A stretch of DNA of 41,627 nucleotides, taken from Planctomycetota bacterium (lineage in GTDB: Bacteria; Planctomycetota; Phycisphaerae; UBA1845). The stretch lies in NCBI GenBank assembly GCA_016860685.1, contig BOJX01000015.1:1-41627 (forward strand). Direction: 5' to 3'. This document shows, piece after piece, positions 1 to 8,710 of the stretch; the first letter of the stretch is position 1, and each line of letters opens with the position of its first letter. Position numbers and translations under genes: made by a program. Under the pieces are notes generated by a model. The model searched no databases and had not been told where the DNA came from. It worked only from the letters and a program-made list of their open reading frames with translations.

Positions 1-248
1 AGCCCGGCGACATCGTTCTGGTGCGTTACAGTCCCGGCGTCGAACCCGAACACGTGCAAGGAAAGATCTGCGCCTGCCTCGTGGACGGCCAGCCCACGCT
101 GAAGCGGGTCAACGTTGAGCTGCGGCAAGGGCGGCGCGTTGTGCTGCTGCGGGGGGACAATCCGCGCATTCCTCCGGCGACCGTCGACGAGGCGGTATCG
201 TTTTCGATCCAGGGCGTCGTGCTCAAGCTCGTCGCCCGGGATCTTTGA
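1..248 (+). CDS. LexA/S24-like peptidase, C-terminal end (partial)
   Basis: The gene enters from the left edge; the reading frame is already open at base 3 (PGDIVLV) and stops at 246-248. The visible 82 residues fit the C-terminal autoprotease domain of LexA and phage-type S24 repressors: a PGDIVLV strand, a VDGQPTLKR segment whose Lys would be the catalytic lysine, an RGDNP segment matching the usual PENP turn, and a closing IQGVVLKLVAR strand. The catalytic Ser and the DNA-binding domain would lie outside the window. A SOS repressor or another self-cleaving regulator cannot be told apart from this part alone. Confidence 0.6.
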   Translation, partial: PGDIVLVRYSPGVEPEHVQGKICACLVDGQPTLKRVNVELRQGRRVVLLRGDNPRIPPATVDEAVSFSIQGVVLKLVARDL

Positions 249-284
249 CGCCGCCGCCGCGCCCGCCGGTTTCGCGGACGCCGC

Positions 285-1025
285 CTACATCAGCCTGGCG
301 GCCTCCTCGCGGAATTCCTCGTCGCTGCCCGTCAGATCGCGCAGCGTGTCCATCACGGCGCGGCGGAACTCCCGCCGCGCGAGGGCGAGGAAGTTCGTCA
401 CCTGCGTGACCGGAAGGTTGAACTCGCGCGCCAGGTCGTCGTACGTCAGTCGCTCATCGGCGCGCCGTTGAGAGAGGTCATAACGCTCGAAAAGCGCCAG
501 AGGCACCTGCTTCTGCGACGCGGCGAGGGAGGCGCGCAAACGCTCCACCGCCTGCTCGAAGACGCTGCGCGTCCACTCCCGCCGGAAGTACTCGTCCGGA
601 TCCTCGGTTCCCGCCGCAGGCTGGAGAGACAGCTCCGCGTCGGCGGCGCCGTAGTCCAGCGAAAGCAGCGCGCGGTCGCCGCCGCGCTTCAGCCGGGTCG
701 AGGCCTTGCGCTCGTTCATGACGAACGAATCCAGGCAGGTTCGAAGGTACGTGCGGAAGGCGGCGCGCCCCGGCTCATATCGCGCCAGCACCTTCTTCTC
801 AAGCGCGTGCGCGAAGAACGCCTGCGTGAGATCCTTTGCCTCCTCGTTTTCGGCGAGCCACTTCAGGCGAAGGTACTTGTACACCGGCTTCCAGTAACAC
901 GCGACAAGCGTCTCGTACGCCCTGCGGCGGGTCGAGGCGTCGGGGCTGGACAGCGATCGGACCGCCGAAAGCCGGGTGTGCGGAAAGCTCTGACCGGGTC
1001 CGCCGATGTCCGTGTCCTGCGTCAT
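285..1025 (-). CDS. ECF-like RNA polymerase sigma factor
   Basis: The product is 246 residues. Region 2 (about residues 35-105) carries the DLTQAFFAHAL and FRTYLRTCLDSFVMNE segments expected for core binding and -10 recognition. A region-4 helix-turn-helix (about 180-235) includes LTYDDLAREFNLPVTQVTNFLALARREFRR split over two helices. An ATG at 1025 is chosen because it precedes the conserved start of region 2; the frame stays open to 1118 but the extra residues are Arg/Pro-rich and lack family character. It begins about 100 bp after the kinase gene on the same strand, so co-transcription and functional coupling are likely. Sigma factors of this kind next to Ser/Thr kinases are common in Planctomycetota. 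Confidence 0.85.
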   Translation of the reverse strand: MTQDTDIGGPGQSFPHTRLSAVRSLSSPDASTRRRAYETLVACYWKPVYKYLRLKWLAENEEAKDLTQAFFAHALEKKVLARYEPGRAAFRTYLRTCLDSFVMNERKASTRLKRGGDRALLSLDYGAADAELSLQPAAGTEDPDEYFRREWTRSVFEQAVERLRASLAASQKQVPLALFERYDLSQRRADERLTYDDLAREFNLPVTQVTNFLALARREFRRAVMDTLRDLTGSDEEFREEAARLM

Positions 1026-1125
1026 GGCGCCCGGAGAGAGTACCCGCCGTCGCGGTCGTTCGGAAACAGACGCCGGACGAGGATCCCGCCCGCGCAACGC
1101 AAAGTGGCGGCGCCGCACCGGAGGA

Positions 1126-4100
1126 TCAGGGGGTCGTCGTCGCGCGGCGGGCCGTCCCCTCCTTGATCTCCGCCCGGAGAAGTTTGAAGTTCTCGGAAGG
1201 CTTGCTGCCGGGTTTCAGAAACGCCTCAAAGCGCTCATTCCAGTCCTCGGCTTCATCCCACTTTCCCAGCGCCTGATACGTCAGCGCCGTAAAGGCGGCA
1301 TTCCCGGAACCGCCCCCCGGCGGCGTCTTGCGCGCCTGATCCAGAAGCTCTAACGCGGCGTCCGGCCAGCCGGTGCGAAGCTTCGCCGCGCCGTACATCG
1401 ACAGGTACGAGGGGTGATCCGGCGCGCCGTCCACTGCGATCGCCGCCATCTCCAGCAGGGCGCTCCGCGTCGTCTCTGACGTGTCCGTCCTCACCACATA
1501 AGGCCACATCACGCTGAAAATCGTTTCTGACAGCGTCGCAGGTTTTCTCGACCGCCGCGCATGATCCCGGCACGTCGCCAGCGCGAAACCGGGACGATCC
1601 GTGAGCATGTAAAGCCGCAGCAGGCGGTTCAGGGCGATGTTTGTGTTGGCGTCATCCGGTCCCAGCGCCCGGACCATCTCCGAGTAAGCGTCCACCAGCA
1701 GCTCCTCGGCCTCCTCGTAGCGAGCCTGATGAATCAGGCATCCCCCCAGAAGGCTTCGGGCGACGGCGCGATAACTGTAATCCTGATCCACCAGTCCGGA
1801 GAGAATGCTCAGACACTCGCGCGCGTGCCGCTCGGCCTCGTCATAACGGGAGACCAGCGTCAGGAAGCTGCCGTACCACCAGTGTGCCGACGCCACTTTG
1901 CGCGGGTTCATCCAGGGGTTGCGCGACGCGACGCGCACCGCGTCCTCCAGCAGCGCCAGCGCCGACTCCCGCGGCACCGTGCGCTGATAATGATTCATCC
2001 ACGTCGTCATCACGTCCGCGACCACGCCCGACAGCGGATGCTCATCCGAAAGAAGCTTGCGCCGCGTCTCGATCAGCGTCAGCGCCCGGGCGCCCGTGTC
2101 CGGCGACTTCTCCACCAGCGCTGTGTGCAGGTCGTCCATCGCGCAGTGCAGCGACTCATACTCCTTCCCGCAGGCCGGAACGGCGCAGTACATCCAGCGC
2201 GACGACGTCTCCGACCACGACGGCGCCAGCGTCGACAACGTCATGCACCGGGCGAACTCCCACCGGTGAGCTTCCGCCGTCGCGGTTTCGCCGCGCGCCT
2301 CATAAAGCTCGATCAATCCGCGATGCGCTTCCGCCACGTAGGAACTCGACGGCCCCAGGGTCTTCTCCAGCGTCACCAGGTTCGCCTTCAATGCCGTCTC
2401 AGCCTCGTCAAGACGCCCCTGCGCCACCAGGCACACCGCGAGGCGAACCTCATGCGCGTCCACGTACCAGTGATCCGCGGGCAGCACCTCCCGAAGCAGG
2501 TCGAGCGTCCGCCGCGCCAGCGCCTCGGCCTCGACTGCAAGTCCCGCGTCGAGACTGGTCGGGATCAGGACGCCCAGCGTGCGCACGATCCGCATATGCA
2601 TCTCGGGCAGGCGCTCCCGGTAAAGATCGAGCGCGGCGTCGAGGAGCGCGCATCCCAGGACCGGATCGTTCCGGTAGCTTCGACGGTATCCGAAAAGGTA
2701 CAACTGATCCGCCACCAGCAGCCACGCCGGATCGTCCGCGGCGAGGATCCGCGAAGCCGTCTCCCGCATCGCCGCCAGCTCGTCGCGCAACTGTGCAGGA
2801 TCATCCGTCACCCGCACGCGCTGCAAGACTTCTCCCAACTCCGCCGAACGCTCCGTGAGGATCCGCGCGCCCAGCGCCTGCAGCTCCCAGCCGAAGTAGT
2901 GCGCCCAGACGTCGTTCCAGTCCGTCTGCACGTGATAGAACGGCCAGAGCGACTCATACAGCTTCTGCGCCGGCGTATCCTCACTGCTGCGCAGAATCTC
3001 GACCGCCCGCGCCAGATGCCGCCTCGCCTCGCCCAGCAGACCCAGCGACGCGTACGCCTGTCCGAGCACCGAACGCACTTCCGCCTCGACGCCGGGCACC
3101 TCCCACGACGCCGACTCCACCTGCGCCGTCGCATCATCGAGCACTTCCACGAGCGTCAGGTCCGGGCGCCGCGAGACGTTCGGATCCGTCAACCCCAGCG
3201 CGCTGACCAGCAGCCGCGTGACCGCTTGCGCACGCTCGGTCTCGTGCCGCGCCCGCAGGGCGGCGGCGTCCGCCTCCTCGGCGGCGCGCGCCGCAGCCTC
3301 GGCGGCGTTCTCCGCCTCCGTCTGAGCCGTCAGCGCCGCGCGCCGCGCCGCTTCGGCTTCGATCCGGGCCTGCTTCTCCTGCCCCGCCAGAAGCGCGTGG
3401 TTCCGAGCCTGAATCCCGGCGTACGCCGCGAACGCGAACACAAACAGCAGTACCGTCCCCGCGAACGTCGCCGCCCACCAGTGACGCCGCAACTGCGTCC
3501 GGATCAGATACCACGTCGAATCCCGCCGCGCCTCGATCGGATCGCCCGCCAGATACCGCCGCGCGTCGCGGGCCACTTCGCCGGCCGTCTGATACCGCCG
3601 CTCAGGCTCCTTCTGGAGACACCGCAGCACCAGCGTGCATATGTCCTCGTTCAATTCCGGACGGAACACGCTCGGCGAAGGAGGAACCACGTTGACGATA
3701 TTCGACGTCACCTGCGCGATCGGACCGTAAACTTCATAAGGGAACCGCCCCGTCAGCGCCTGATACAACACCACGCCCAGCGCATAAACGTCCGTCCGCG
3801 TGTCCACCGCCGCCGACGATCCGACCACCTGCTCCGGCGCCGCCCACGGAAGACTTCCGACGAACTGACCCGTCACCGTCTCGGCGCCGTTTCCGTGGTG
3901 CGAGCCTTCGCCGAACGCCTTCGCCATGCCGAAATCCAGCACATAAGGCCGCCCCCCTGCGTCCACGAGGATGTTCCCCGGCTTCAGATCCCGGTGGATC
4001 ACCCCGCGCACGTGCGCTGCGTGGATCGCTTCGCAGACCGTGGCGAACACGTTCACGACCTCGTTCACCGGGCGCGTCGGACGCACCCCGTGCGACATGG

Positions 4101-4746
4101 ACGACCCGTTTGGTGATGAGCGGGAGGACGATCCCGTCCCGGCGCCCGCGGCCCACTCCTCCAGCCGCAGACCCTCGATGTAGTCCATGATGAAGTAGAA
4201 CCGCCCCGCCGCGACGCCGCTCGACCTCACCGTGATGATGTTCGGATGATGCAGGCGCTCCAGGAGGCGGACTTCCCGCTCAAACCGCACCCGGTCATGA
4301 GCGCCGCCGAAAGGACCGTCGCGCGTCACCTTGATCGCCACGTTCCGACCGGTCACGGCGTCAACGGCGCGGTAGACCACCCCCTGGCCCCCGCGATGTA
4401 GCTCACGCTCGATCCGGAACCCGGGGATCGCCTCAGGATCGAGTTCGCAGAAACTCGGATCCCACCGACGGCGCCCGCGCCATGTTCCCTTCAAGACCGC
4501 GCTTCGGCTGCCGCTCATCCGCCCCGCGGTCAGCCCGTCAGACGATCCCGCCCGGTTCGCCGCGGACTCCATCAACCGCAGGAGTTTCAGTTCCTCCTCG
4601 AGTTCGGGCAGCAAATCAGGGTGCGCTTCAAACACCGCCGCGTCAGCGAGGAACTCCCCGGCTTCTCGACGACGGAGGACGTCCTCAAGCACCCTTCGAA
4701 TCCGCGCGGATCGCCGGACGTGTTCACTCCGAGGCTGACTCGACAT
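1126..4746 (-). CDS. Membrane Ser/Thr protein kinase with TPR-rich extracytoplasmic part
   Basis: This 1206-residue protein starts with a short helical region (1-65), then a Hanks-type kinase domain (about 108-400). The visible kinase motifs are a glycine loop HRGGQGVVY (117-125), VAIK with Lys139, HRDLKPGN (251-258, catalytic Asp253), DFG (271-273) and APEQ (303-306). A Gly/Ser-rich insert sits near 200-220. One transmembrane helix follows (about 423-445), then an Ala/Glu-rich coiled coil (about 455-510), then some 650 residues of helical TPR-like repeats. The architecture suggests a receptor kinase whose repeats bind a protein partner or signal. It lies between two sigma-factor genes on the same strand, which suggests it phosphorylates or controls one of them; this is inference. 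Confidence 0.92.
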   Translation of the reverse strand: MSSQPRSEHVRRSARIRRVLEDVLRRREAGEFLADAAVFEAHPDLLPELEEELKLLRLMESAANRAGSSDGLTAGRMSGSRSAVLKGTWRGRRRWDPSFCELDPEAIPGFRIERELHRGGQGVVYRAVDAVTGRNVAIKVTRDGPFGGAHDRVRFEREVRLLERLHHPNIITVRSSGVAAGRFYFIMDYIEGLRLEEWAAGAGTGSSSRSSPNGSSMSHGVRPTRPVNEVVNVFATVCEAIHAAHVRGVIHRDLKPGNILVDAGGRPYVLDFGMAKAFGEGSHHGNGAETVTGQFVGSLPWAAPEQVVGSSAAVDTRTDVYALGVVLYQALTGRFPYEVYGPIAQVTSNIVNVVPPSPSVFRPELNEDICTLVLRCLQKEPERRYQTAGEVARDARRYLAGDPIEARRDSTWYLIRTQLRRHWWAATFAGTVLLFVFAFAAYAGIQARNHALLAGQEKQARIEAEAARRAALTAQTEAENAAEAAARAAEEADAAALRARHETERAQAVTRLLVSALGLTDPNVSRRPDLTLVEVLDDATAQVESASWEVPGVEAEVRSVLGQAYASLGLLGEARRHLARAVEILRSSEDTPAQKLYESLWPFYHVQTDWNDVWAHYFGWELQALGARILTERSAELGEVLQRVRVTDDPAQLRDELAAMRETASRILAADDPAWLLVADQLYLFGYRRSYRNDPVLGCALLDAALDLYRERLPEMHMRIVRTLGVLIPTSLDAGLAVEAEALARRTLDLLREVLPADHWYVDAHEVRLAVCLVAQGRLDEAETALKANLVTLEKTLGPSSSYVAEAHRGLIELYEARGETATAEAHRWEFARCMTLSTLAPSWSETSSRWMYCAVPACGKEYESLHCAMDDLHTALVEKSPDTGARALTLIETRRKLLSDEHPLSGVVADVMTTWMNHYQRTVPRESALALLEDAVRVASRNPWMNPRKVASAHWWYGSFLTLVSRYDEAERHARECLSILSGLVDQDYSYRAVARSLLGGCLIHQARYEEAEELLVDAYSEMVRALGPDDANTNIALNRLLRLYMLTDRPGFALATCRDHARRSRKPATLSETIFSVMWPYVVRTDTSETTRSALLEMAAIAVDGAPDHPSYLSMYGAAKLRTGWPDAALELLDQARKTPPGGGSGNAAFTALTYQALGKWDEAEDWNERFEAFLKPGSKPSENFKLLRAEIKEGTARRATTTP

Positions 4747-4905
4747 CCGACCTGTTGTCCCCCTGATTGCGCGTCTTCACCCGGCCGCACCGGTCAACAC
4801 CGGAGCTGGATTACCTCTGCCACCTTGATTAAGGACGCAGAAGTCAACCGGAACTGCCGCCCCGTCGGAACTGAAATTCCGTCCAGTTCGCCAGGCAGCG
4901 ACCGG

Positions 4906-5526
4906 CTACGCTTTCGTCAGATACCGCGACAGGTCGCCCATCGTCTTGCGAAGCTGCTCCAGCCCCCGGCTGCAAAGCTTGTGAACCGACCACTCCGTCC
5001 GGTTCATCCGCGAAGCCGTGTCCGCCACGCTCAGCCCCTCGATAAAACGCAGTCTCAGAACCTCCCGGTAATCCTCCTTAAGCCCTGCCAACGCCACCAT
5101 CACCGCCGCTTCAACCTCGTCCCGGGCGAACACTTGGCTCGGGGTCTGTGAATCAACGTGGATAATATCGATCAGCGGCGCGATCGAGCTGTTGCCGGGG
5201 GCATGAGTGACGGCTTGCCACCCTCCGCCTCGTTTTGCGGCCTGATGCGTCCGGATCGTGTCCACCAGGCGGTGATCGGTGACTTGGATCAGCCAGCGCA
5301 GAAAGGCTCGCTCGCCGGTCTGTTCCAACCCGCCGATGCCCCGGAACACGTCGATGTAGACGTCCTGAAGGACGTCTTCCGGACCGACCGCCCCGACAAG
5401 CTGGGAAGGCAGTTTCCGGCGGATGCGCGAAAGCAACCGGCTTTGATAAGGGATCAGGACGCGTTGAAGCGCCCCCGCCTCACCCGCGACGGCTCGCCGG
5501 ACCAGATCTTCCGCGACGGACGACAC
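4906..5526 (-). CDS. ECF RNA polymerase sigma factor
   Basis: The product is about 206 residues with sigma region 2 (VGPEDVLQDVYIDVF, then FLRWLIQVTDHRLVD) and region 4 (LKEDYREVLRLRFIEG, then a helix-turn-helix with ADTASRMNRTEWSVHKL). A GTG at 5526 is preferred because an AGGAAAGGG ribosome-binding sequence precedes it and the first residues then match the usual start of planctomycete ECF proteins. A longer form from a GTG at 5559 is possible. It is first in a same-strand set: this gene, the Ser/Thr kinase 160 bp on, then a second sigma factor. No anti-sigma gene adjoins it, which suits control by the kinase. Confidence 0.88.
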   Translation of the reverse strand: MSSVAEDLVRRAVAGEAGALQRVLIPYQSRLLSRIRRKLPSQLVGAVGPEDVLQDVYIDVFRGIGGLEQTGERAFLRWLIQVTDHRLVDTIRTHQAAKRGGGWQAVTHAPGNSSIAPLIDIIHVDSQTPSQVFARDEVEAAVMVALAGLKEDYREVLRLRFIEGLSVADTASRMNRTEWSVHKLCSRGLEQLRKTMGDLSRYLTKA

Positions 5527-5687
5527 GCCTGCTTCCCTTTCCTCCGCGATCCGGTCCACCTTGTGCCATCTTCAACCTGGCGCACCGCTGCACCCTTGCA
5601 TTTCGCCAGCATCACCCGGAGACGCCCAGCCGCCTGCGGTTCGGGGCTCCCTTGTGCATGCCCTGCCGTCCCCCCCTCGCACCGCCG

Positions 5688-6515
5688 TTACGGGTTGCAG
5701 GAGGTCGAACTGCACCGGGTTTCGCAATCCACGACACAAACCGTGTGCTCGCCCCCGGCGACGTTCCGCCAGTTCGCCTTGCCCTTACCGCGTCGGTTGA
5801 TGACGACCGACGTCTCCGCGCCGCCGTCCAGCGACAACAGCAGAGCGCGACCCTCCGCCAGACTCGTCTTCACCTTCCCGACCACCTTGAACGTCCCGTC
5901 CTTACACTTGGCCGCCAGGGAGTTCACCGCGCCGCAATCCGTCGGCGCCCGGTCCGCCCCGGATTGTGCCAGGTACACGTTGTCGCCAACCGTCGATCCA
6001 TCGTCGTCAATTGCATTCCCGGCGGCGAAGAACGTCACGGTTCCCAGATCGGACGTCGGCGCGACCCACTCCACCGGGTATTCGTAGGCGAACCCGTTGC
6101 CGGACCAGTTCAGAACCGAGTCATCCGCGCCGTCTTCGGTATGCGTCACCCACTGGGTCGTTGAGCCGGCGTAGCGCGTGCGGATTGCGTCCGTCAGCAC
6201 CAGGTCTCCGGCGCGGCGCCCGTTTGCGTCCTCCACCGAAAGCTCGAACCCCGCGCCGAACTGATCGGGGTCGGAGACACGCACCCGGAGGCTGTAACGC
6301 TCCCCAAGCGCATACTGCGCCGGAGCGCCGAGAATCTCGACCGTCCCGGCGCCGACGCCATCCGGGTCGTGACATTCCGTGCAGGTCCGTCCGCCGCTGG
6401 CGATGCTTCCGTTGAACGCCGCCGGAGCGCCGGCGCGCCTCGCCTCGACCCACGCGCCCACCGTCAAGGTCGCCCCCGTGGCCAGGGCCGTAATCAAAAC
6501 CCCCTGTCGCTTCAT
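5688..6515 (-). CDS. Secreted one-haem protein (choice-of-anchor V/reelin-like) with four-Cys C-terminal domain
   Basis: The product is 275 residues. The start is set by GGAGGAGG a few bases before the ATG. Residues 1-25 form a signal peptide. A single CTECH (45-49) is a c-type haem-binding motif. Residues 60-185 look like a beta-sandwich of the reelin/choice-of-anchor V type, which in other bacteria also follows a CxxCH motif. The end (194-275) is a four-cysteine module with the RGKGKANW stretch; the same module closes the proteins at 29223-30848 and 33412-34449. It is probably exported and redox-linked. Its partner is unknown; the downstream gene on this strand is the sigma-kinase set. Confidence 0.75.
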   Translation of the reverse strand: MKRQGVLITALATGATLTVGAWVEARRAGAPAAFNGSIASGGRTCTECHDPDGVGAGTVEILGAPAQYALGERYSLRVRVSDPDQFGAGFELSVEDANGRRAGDLVLTDAIRTRYAGSTTQWVTHTEDGADDSVLNWSGNGFAYEYPVEWVAPTSDLGTVTFFAAGNAIDDDGSTVGDNVYLAQSGADRAPTDCGAVNSLAAKCKDGTFKVVGKVKTSLAEGRALLLSLDGGAETSVVINRRGKGKANWRNVAGGEHTVCVVDCETRCSSTSCNP

Positions 6516-6854
6516 GCTTCCTCCTCCGTCAATCCGCGCCGTACCCGCGCGCTTACACCCGCCCCCGACTCCCCACCCCCGGTTGCCCTCGATTATACCC
6601 GCCGCGAACCGAACCGTCAGGACGCGGAACGTCCCGTATTCCTCGTCCCGGCTGCCGTCAGGCGGTATTTACTTCAGGCGACTCGCTGCCCCGCCCGTTC
6701 CGCCCGCGAACCAACATGACCCCACTCCGGGGAAAGAAAAACCCCGCGGCGACCCAGGTCTTACCGGGTGTCCTGCGGGGTTGCTGATTTCCGCACTCTC
6801 GGAAGGCGATCAAATCCGCAAGGCCGAAGCCGCGGATCGCCGACGATCAGCCGA
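6516..6854. other. Intergenic region without a gene
   Basis: This 339-bp gap separates two minus-strand genes. It holds the terminator at 6733-6782 and otherwise only Pro/Arg-rich frames with no family resemblance. The promoter of the downstream secreted haem protein should lie here, but I see no convincing -35/-10 pair. Confidence 0.6.
6733..6782 (-). terminator. Intrinsic terminator after the Cys-rich protein gene
   Basis: Arms AACCCCGC (6740-6747) and GCGGGGTT (6775-6782) pair perfectly, with further pairing inside (GGGT with ACCC). On the minus strand the stem is followed by TTTTTCTTT. It lies about 70 bp past the stop of the 6855-7850 gene. Confidence 0.8.
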
Positions 6855-7850
6855 TCACGTTCCGGAACCAACCTTCGCCGGAGCGGCCATCTCGGCGCTG
6901 GCGAACGCGGCATCCACCGCGGCGTTCACGATCGCCTGAACCTTCGCCTGTGCGAAGTTCAGCTTCGCGGTCGTCTCGCACGGCGTCTTCTGCTCCCCGA
7001 CGACGTAAACGAGTTCCTTGCCGGACTCCTTCGCCGCCTTGCCCGCCTCGACGCAGCAGGCGTATTCCTTGTCGCCAACGTAAGCGACCAGCTTGACGCC
7101 CGCCACAGCCTTCTGCGCAGCCGCCAGAGCCGCCGCCGCCTTCTCCTTGCAATCGAAGTCCACGCCCGCCGCGCGATACTTCATCGCCGTCTGCGCCTTC
7201 TTCGCCGCCTCTTCAGCGCTGACCGGGCAGCGGAAGCACTCGCCACCGGCTGAGAACTGCATCGACAGCAGGTCGTTCGCATACGTCTCCGTCACCGACA
7301 CGAGCTTGACCATCGCCAGTTCCTTCGTGTCAAAGACTTCTCCGGCTACGACGAAACGCACCGGCTTGCCGCTCTCCTTCGACGCAGCCTCCGCGCCCAT
7401 CGGACAGCACAATTCCTGGTCGCCGACGCGGTACATCATCTTCGGCATCGACGCGAGCACCGTCTTGCACATCGCCGACTTCGGACACTGGCCTTCGCTC
7501 TGCGCCGCGGTAAGCTGCGTCGAACCGCACCCGGGCTTGCCCTCCTGGCCCGCCGCCTTCGCGCCGCAGCCCGTGCCGGCGGTCTGTGTCGCACCGCAGC
7601 CGGCCTTGCCTTCCTGCGCCGTCCCCGTCAACTTGGCCGTCGCGCAGCACCCCGGCTTCTTCTCGTCCGTGGTCGACGTCGTCTGCGCCTTCGATGCGCA
7701 GCACCCCGGTTTCGCCTCCTGCGCCGTCAGCGCAGCCGCGTTCGCCGACCCGCCGCTGCTGAGCGGACAGCAATCTTCCGGACAGAACGCCCCCACTCCC
7801 AGAACGCCGCCCACCGCGACAACCGCCAACACCCCCAGAACTTTCGTCAT
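6855..7850 (-). CDS. Exported cysteine-rich repeat protein, possible metal-binding
   Basis: The product is 331 residues. An ATG at 7850 is chosen over a TTG six bases earlier because GAGAGGA lies seven bases before it. Residues 1-22 form a signal peptide and end just before CPEDCCP. Residues 45-125 are low-complexity with four spaced units of the form E(G/A/K)K(P/A)GC(C/G). The rest holds three related modules (about 136-183, 195-245, 252-305), each with a Tyr-rich strand, one or two clustered Cys (CCP, CFRCP, CC), then AAK and, in modules one and three, SGK-V-FVV or YVV. The Cys pairs suggest binding of a soft metal or a redox role in the periplasm. I recognise no named family; a terminator follows it. 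Confidence 0.8.
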   Translation of the reverse strand: MTKVLGVLAVVAVGGVLGVGAFCPEDCCPLSSGGSANAAALTAQEAKPGCCASKAQTTSTTDEKKPGCCATAKLTGTAQEGKAGCGATQTAGTGCGAKAAGQEGKPGCGSTQLTAAQSEGQCPKSAMCKTVLASMPKMMYRVGDQELCCPMGAEAASKESGKPVRFVVAGEVFDTKELAMVKLVSVTETYANDLLSMQFSAGGECFRCPVSAEEAAKKAQTAMKYRAAGVDFDCKEKAAAALAAAQKAVAGVKLVAYVGDKEYACCVEAGKAAKESGKELVYVVGEQKTPCETTAKLNFAQAKVQAIVNAAVDAAFASAEMAAPAKVGSGT

Positions 7851-7983
7851 CGTCAAATCCTCTCCAGAAAAAACTGGTTCCGTCGATCTGTGCGCCGTTT
7901 CCCGGCGACGGCTCGCCGGAAGGCATTATCCTCGACCTTCCACCCGACAAAACAGCTCACCCACCGGCGGGTATTCCGAACGC

Positions 7984-8406
7984 TCAACCCTTGTACTCGC
8001 AGCGCGCGCTGCAAGTCTCGTAAACCGTCACCTCAGACAGACAGGAGAGGGTTGGTTTTACCCGATCCCAGACCCACCTTGCCAGATTCTCTGATGTCGG
8101 ATTCTCGAGGCCGGGTACTTCGTTCAGATAATAATGATCCAACTTTTCAAGCCACGGTTCAAAGGCGGCCTTGATGTCCGCAAAATCGACCAGCCAGCCC
8201 GTCCGAGGATCAATCTTGCCCTCGCATGCCAAGTCCACCCGAAAACTGTGCCCGTGAAGCCGGGCGCAGCGGTGTCCCGCCGGAACGTTCGGCAGCCGAT
8301 GCGCGGCCTCAAACGTAAACGAGCGCACTAACCTGACCCTCGTACCGGATGTCACCGCCGAAGGCGCTTCCCAAAGCGGGTGGTTTTTCTCAAACTGGGC
8401 GATCAT
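7984..8406 (-). CDS. queD: 6-carboxy-5,6,7,8-tetrahydropterin synthase QueD
   Basis: This enzyme makes 6-carboxytetrahydropterin from dihydroneopterin triphosphate, the second step of 7-deazaguanine (queuosine) synthesis. From an ATG at 8406 (140 residues) it shows zinc ligands His36, His51 and His53 (LHGH), the catalytic Cys47 in CARLHGH, the Asp90-His91 pair and Glu130. The CxxxHGH spacing is the QueD type. An upstream TTG at 8421 is also possible; neither start has a clear ribosome-binding site. A queuosine-precursor transporter lies at 13120-13944, and a second pterin synthase with a different motif at 21458-21832. Confidence 0.92.
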   Translation of the reverse strand: MIAQFEKNHPLWEAPSAVTSGTRVRLVRSFTFEAAHRLPNVPAGHRCARLHGHSFRVDLACEGKIDPRTGWLVDFADIKAAFEPWLEKLDHYYLNEVPGLENPTSENLARWVWDRVKPTLSCLSEVTVYETCSARCEYKG

Positions 8407-8710
8407 TGACCGGGCTTGCAAAGGAACTCGTTGTTGTTTTTGAACCGATCCGGGTTCGCCCGAATGCGCCCCCTGATACCGGCGGAAAGGTCAGGCGTTA
8501 AGCCTCTTTTTCCCTCATCTGACTCCTGCTTTCGGGGGGGTATCGTAACGGAAGTGATGACGCAGGACAACAAACCGCCTGCGCGGGGATCACCTGCTTG
8601 CCCCTGCCCTTGCAGCCCGGTTTACCGTGCCTTAACATTTTTTCCCGGCGGTGCGGTCATCGCGAAGACAACTGGCGACCCGCCGTTCGGTTACACCGGA
8701 GATACGAATT
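8407..8710. other. Divergent intergenic region
   Basis: These 304 bp lie between the divergent queD and aminotransferase genes and must carry both promoters. I see no strong sigma-70 pair, repeat, riboswitch-like fold or conserved small gene in it. The ribosome-binding sequence CCGGAG for the aminotransferase is at 8696-8701. Confidence 0.5.

Noticed and set aside
1561-4116. An 851-codon open frame on the plus strand.
   Set aside because: It is exactly antisense to the Ser/Thr kinase, is Arg/His/Pro-rich and shows no family motif; the GC-rich code leaves such frames open by chance.
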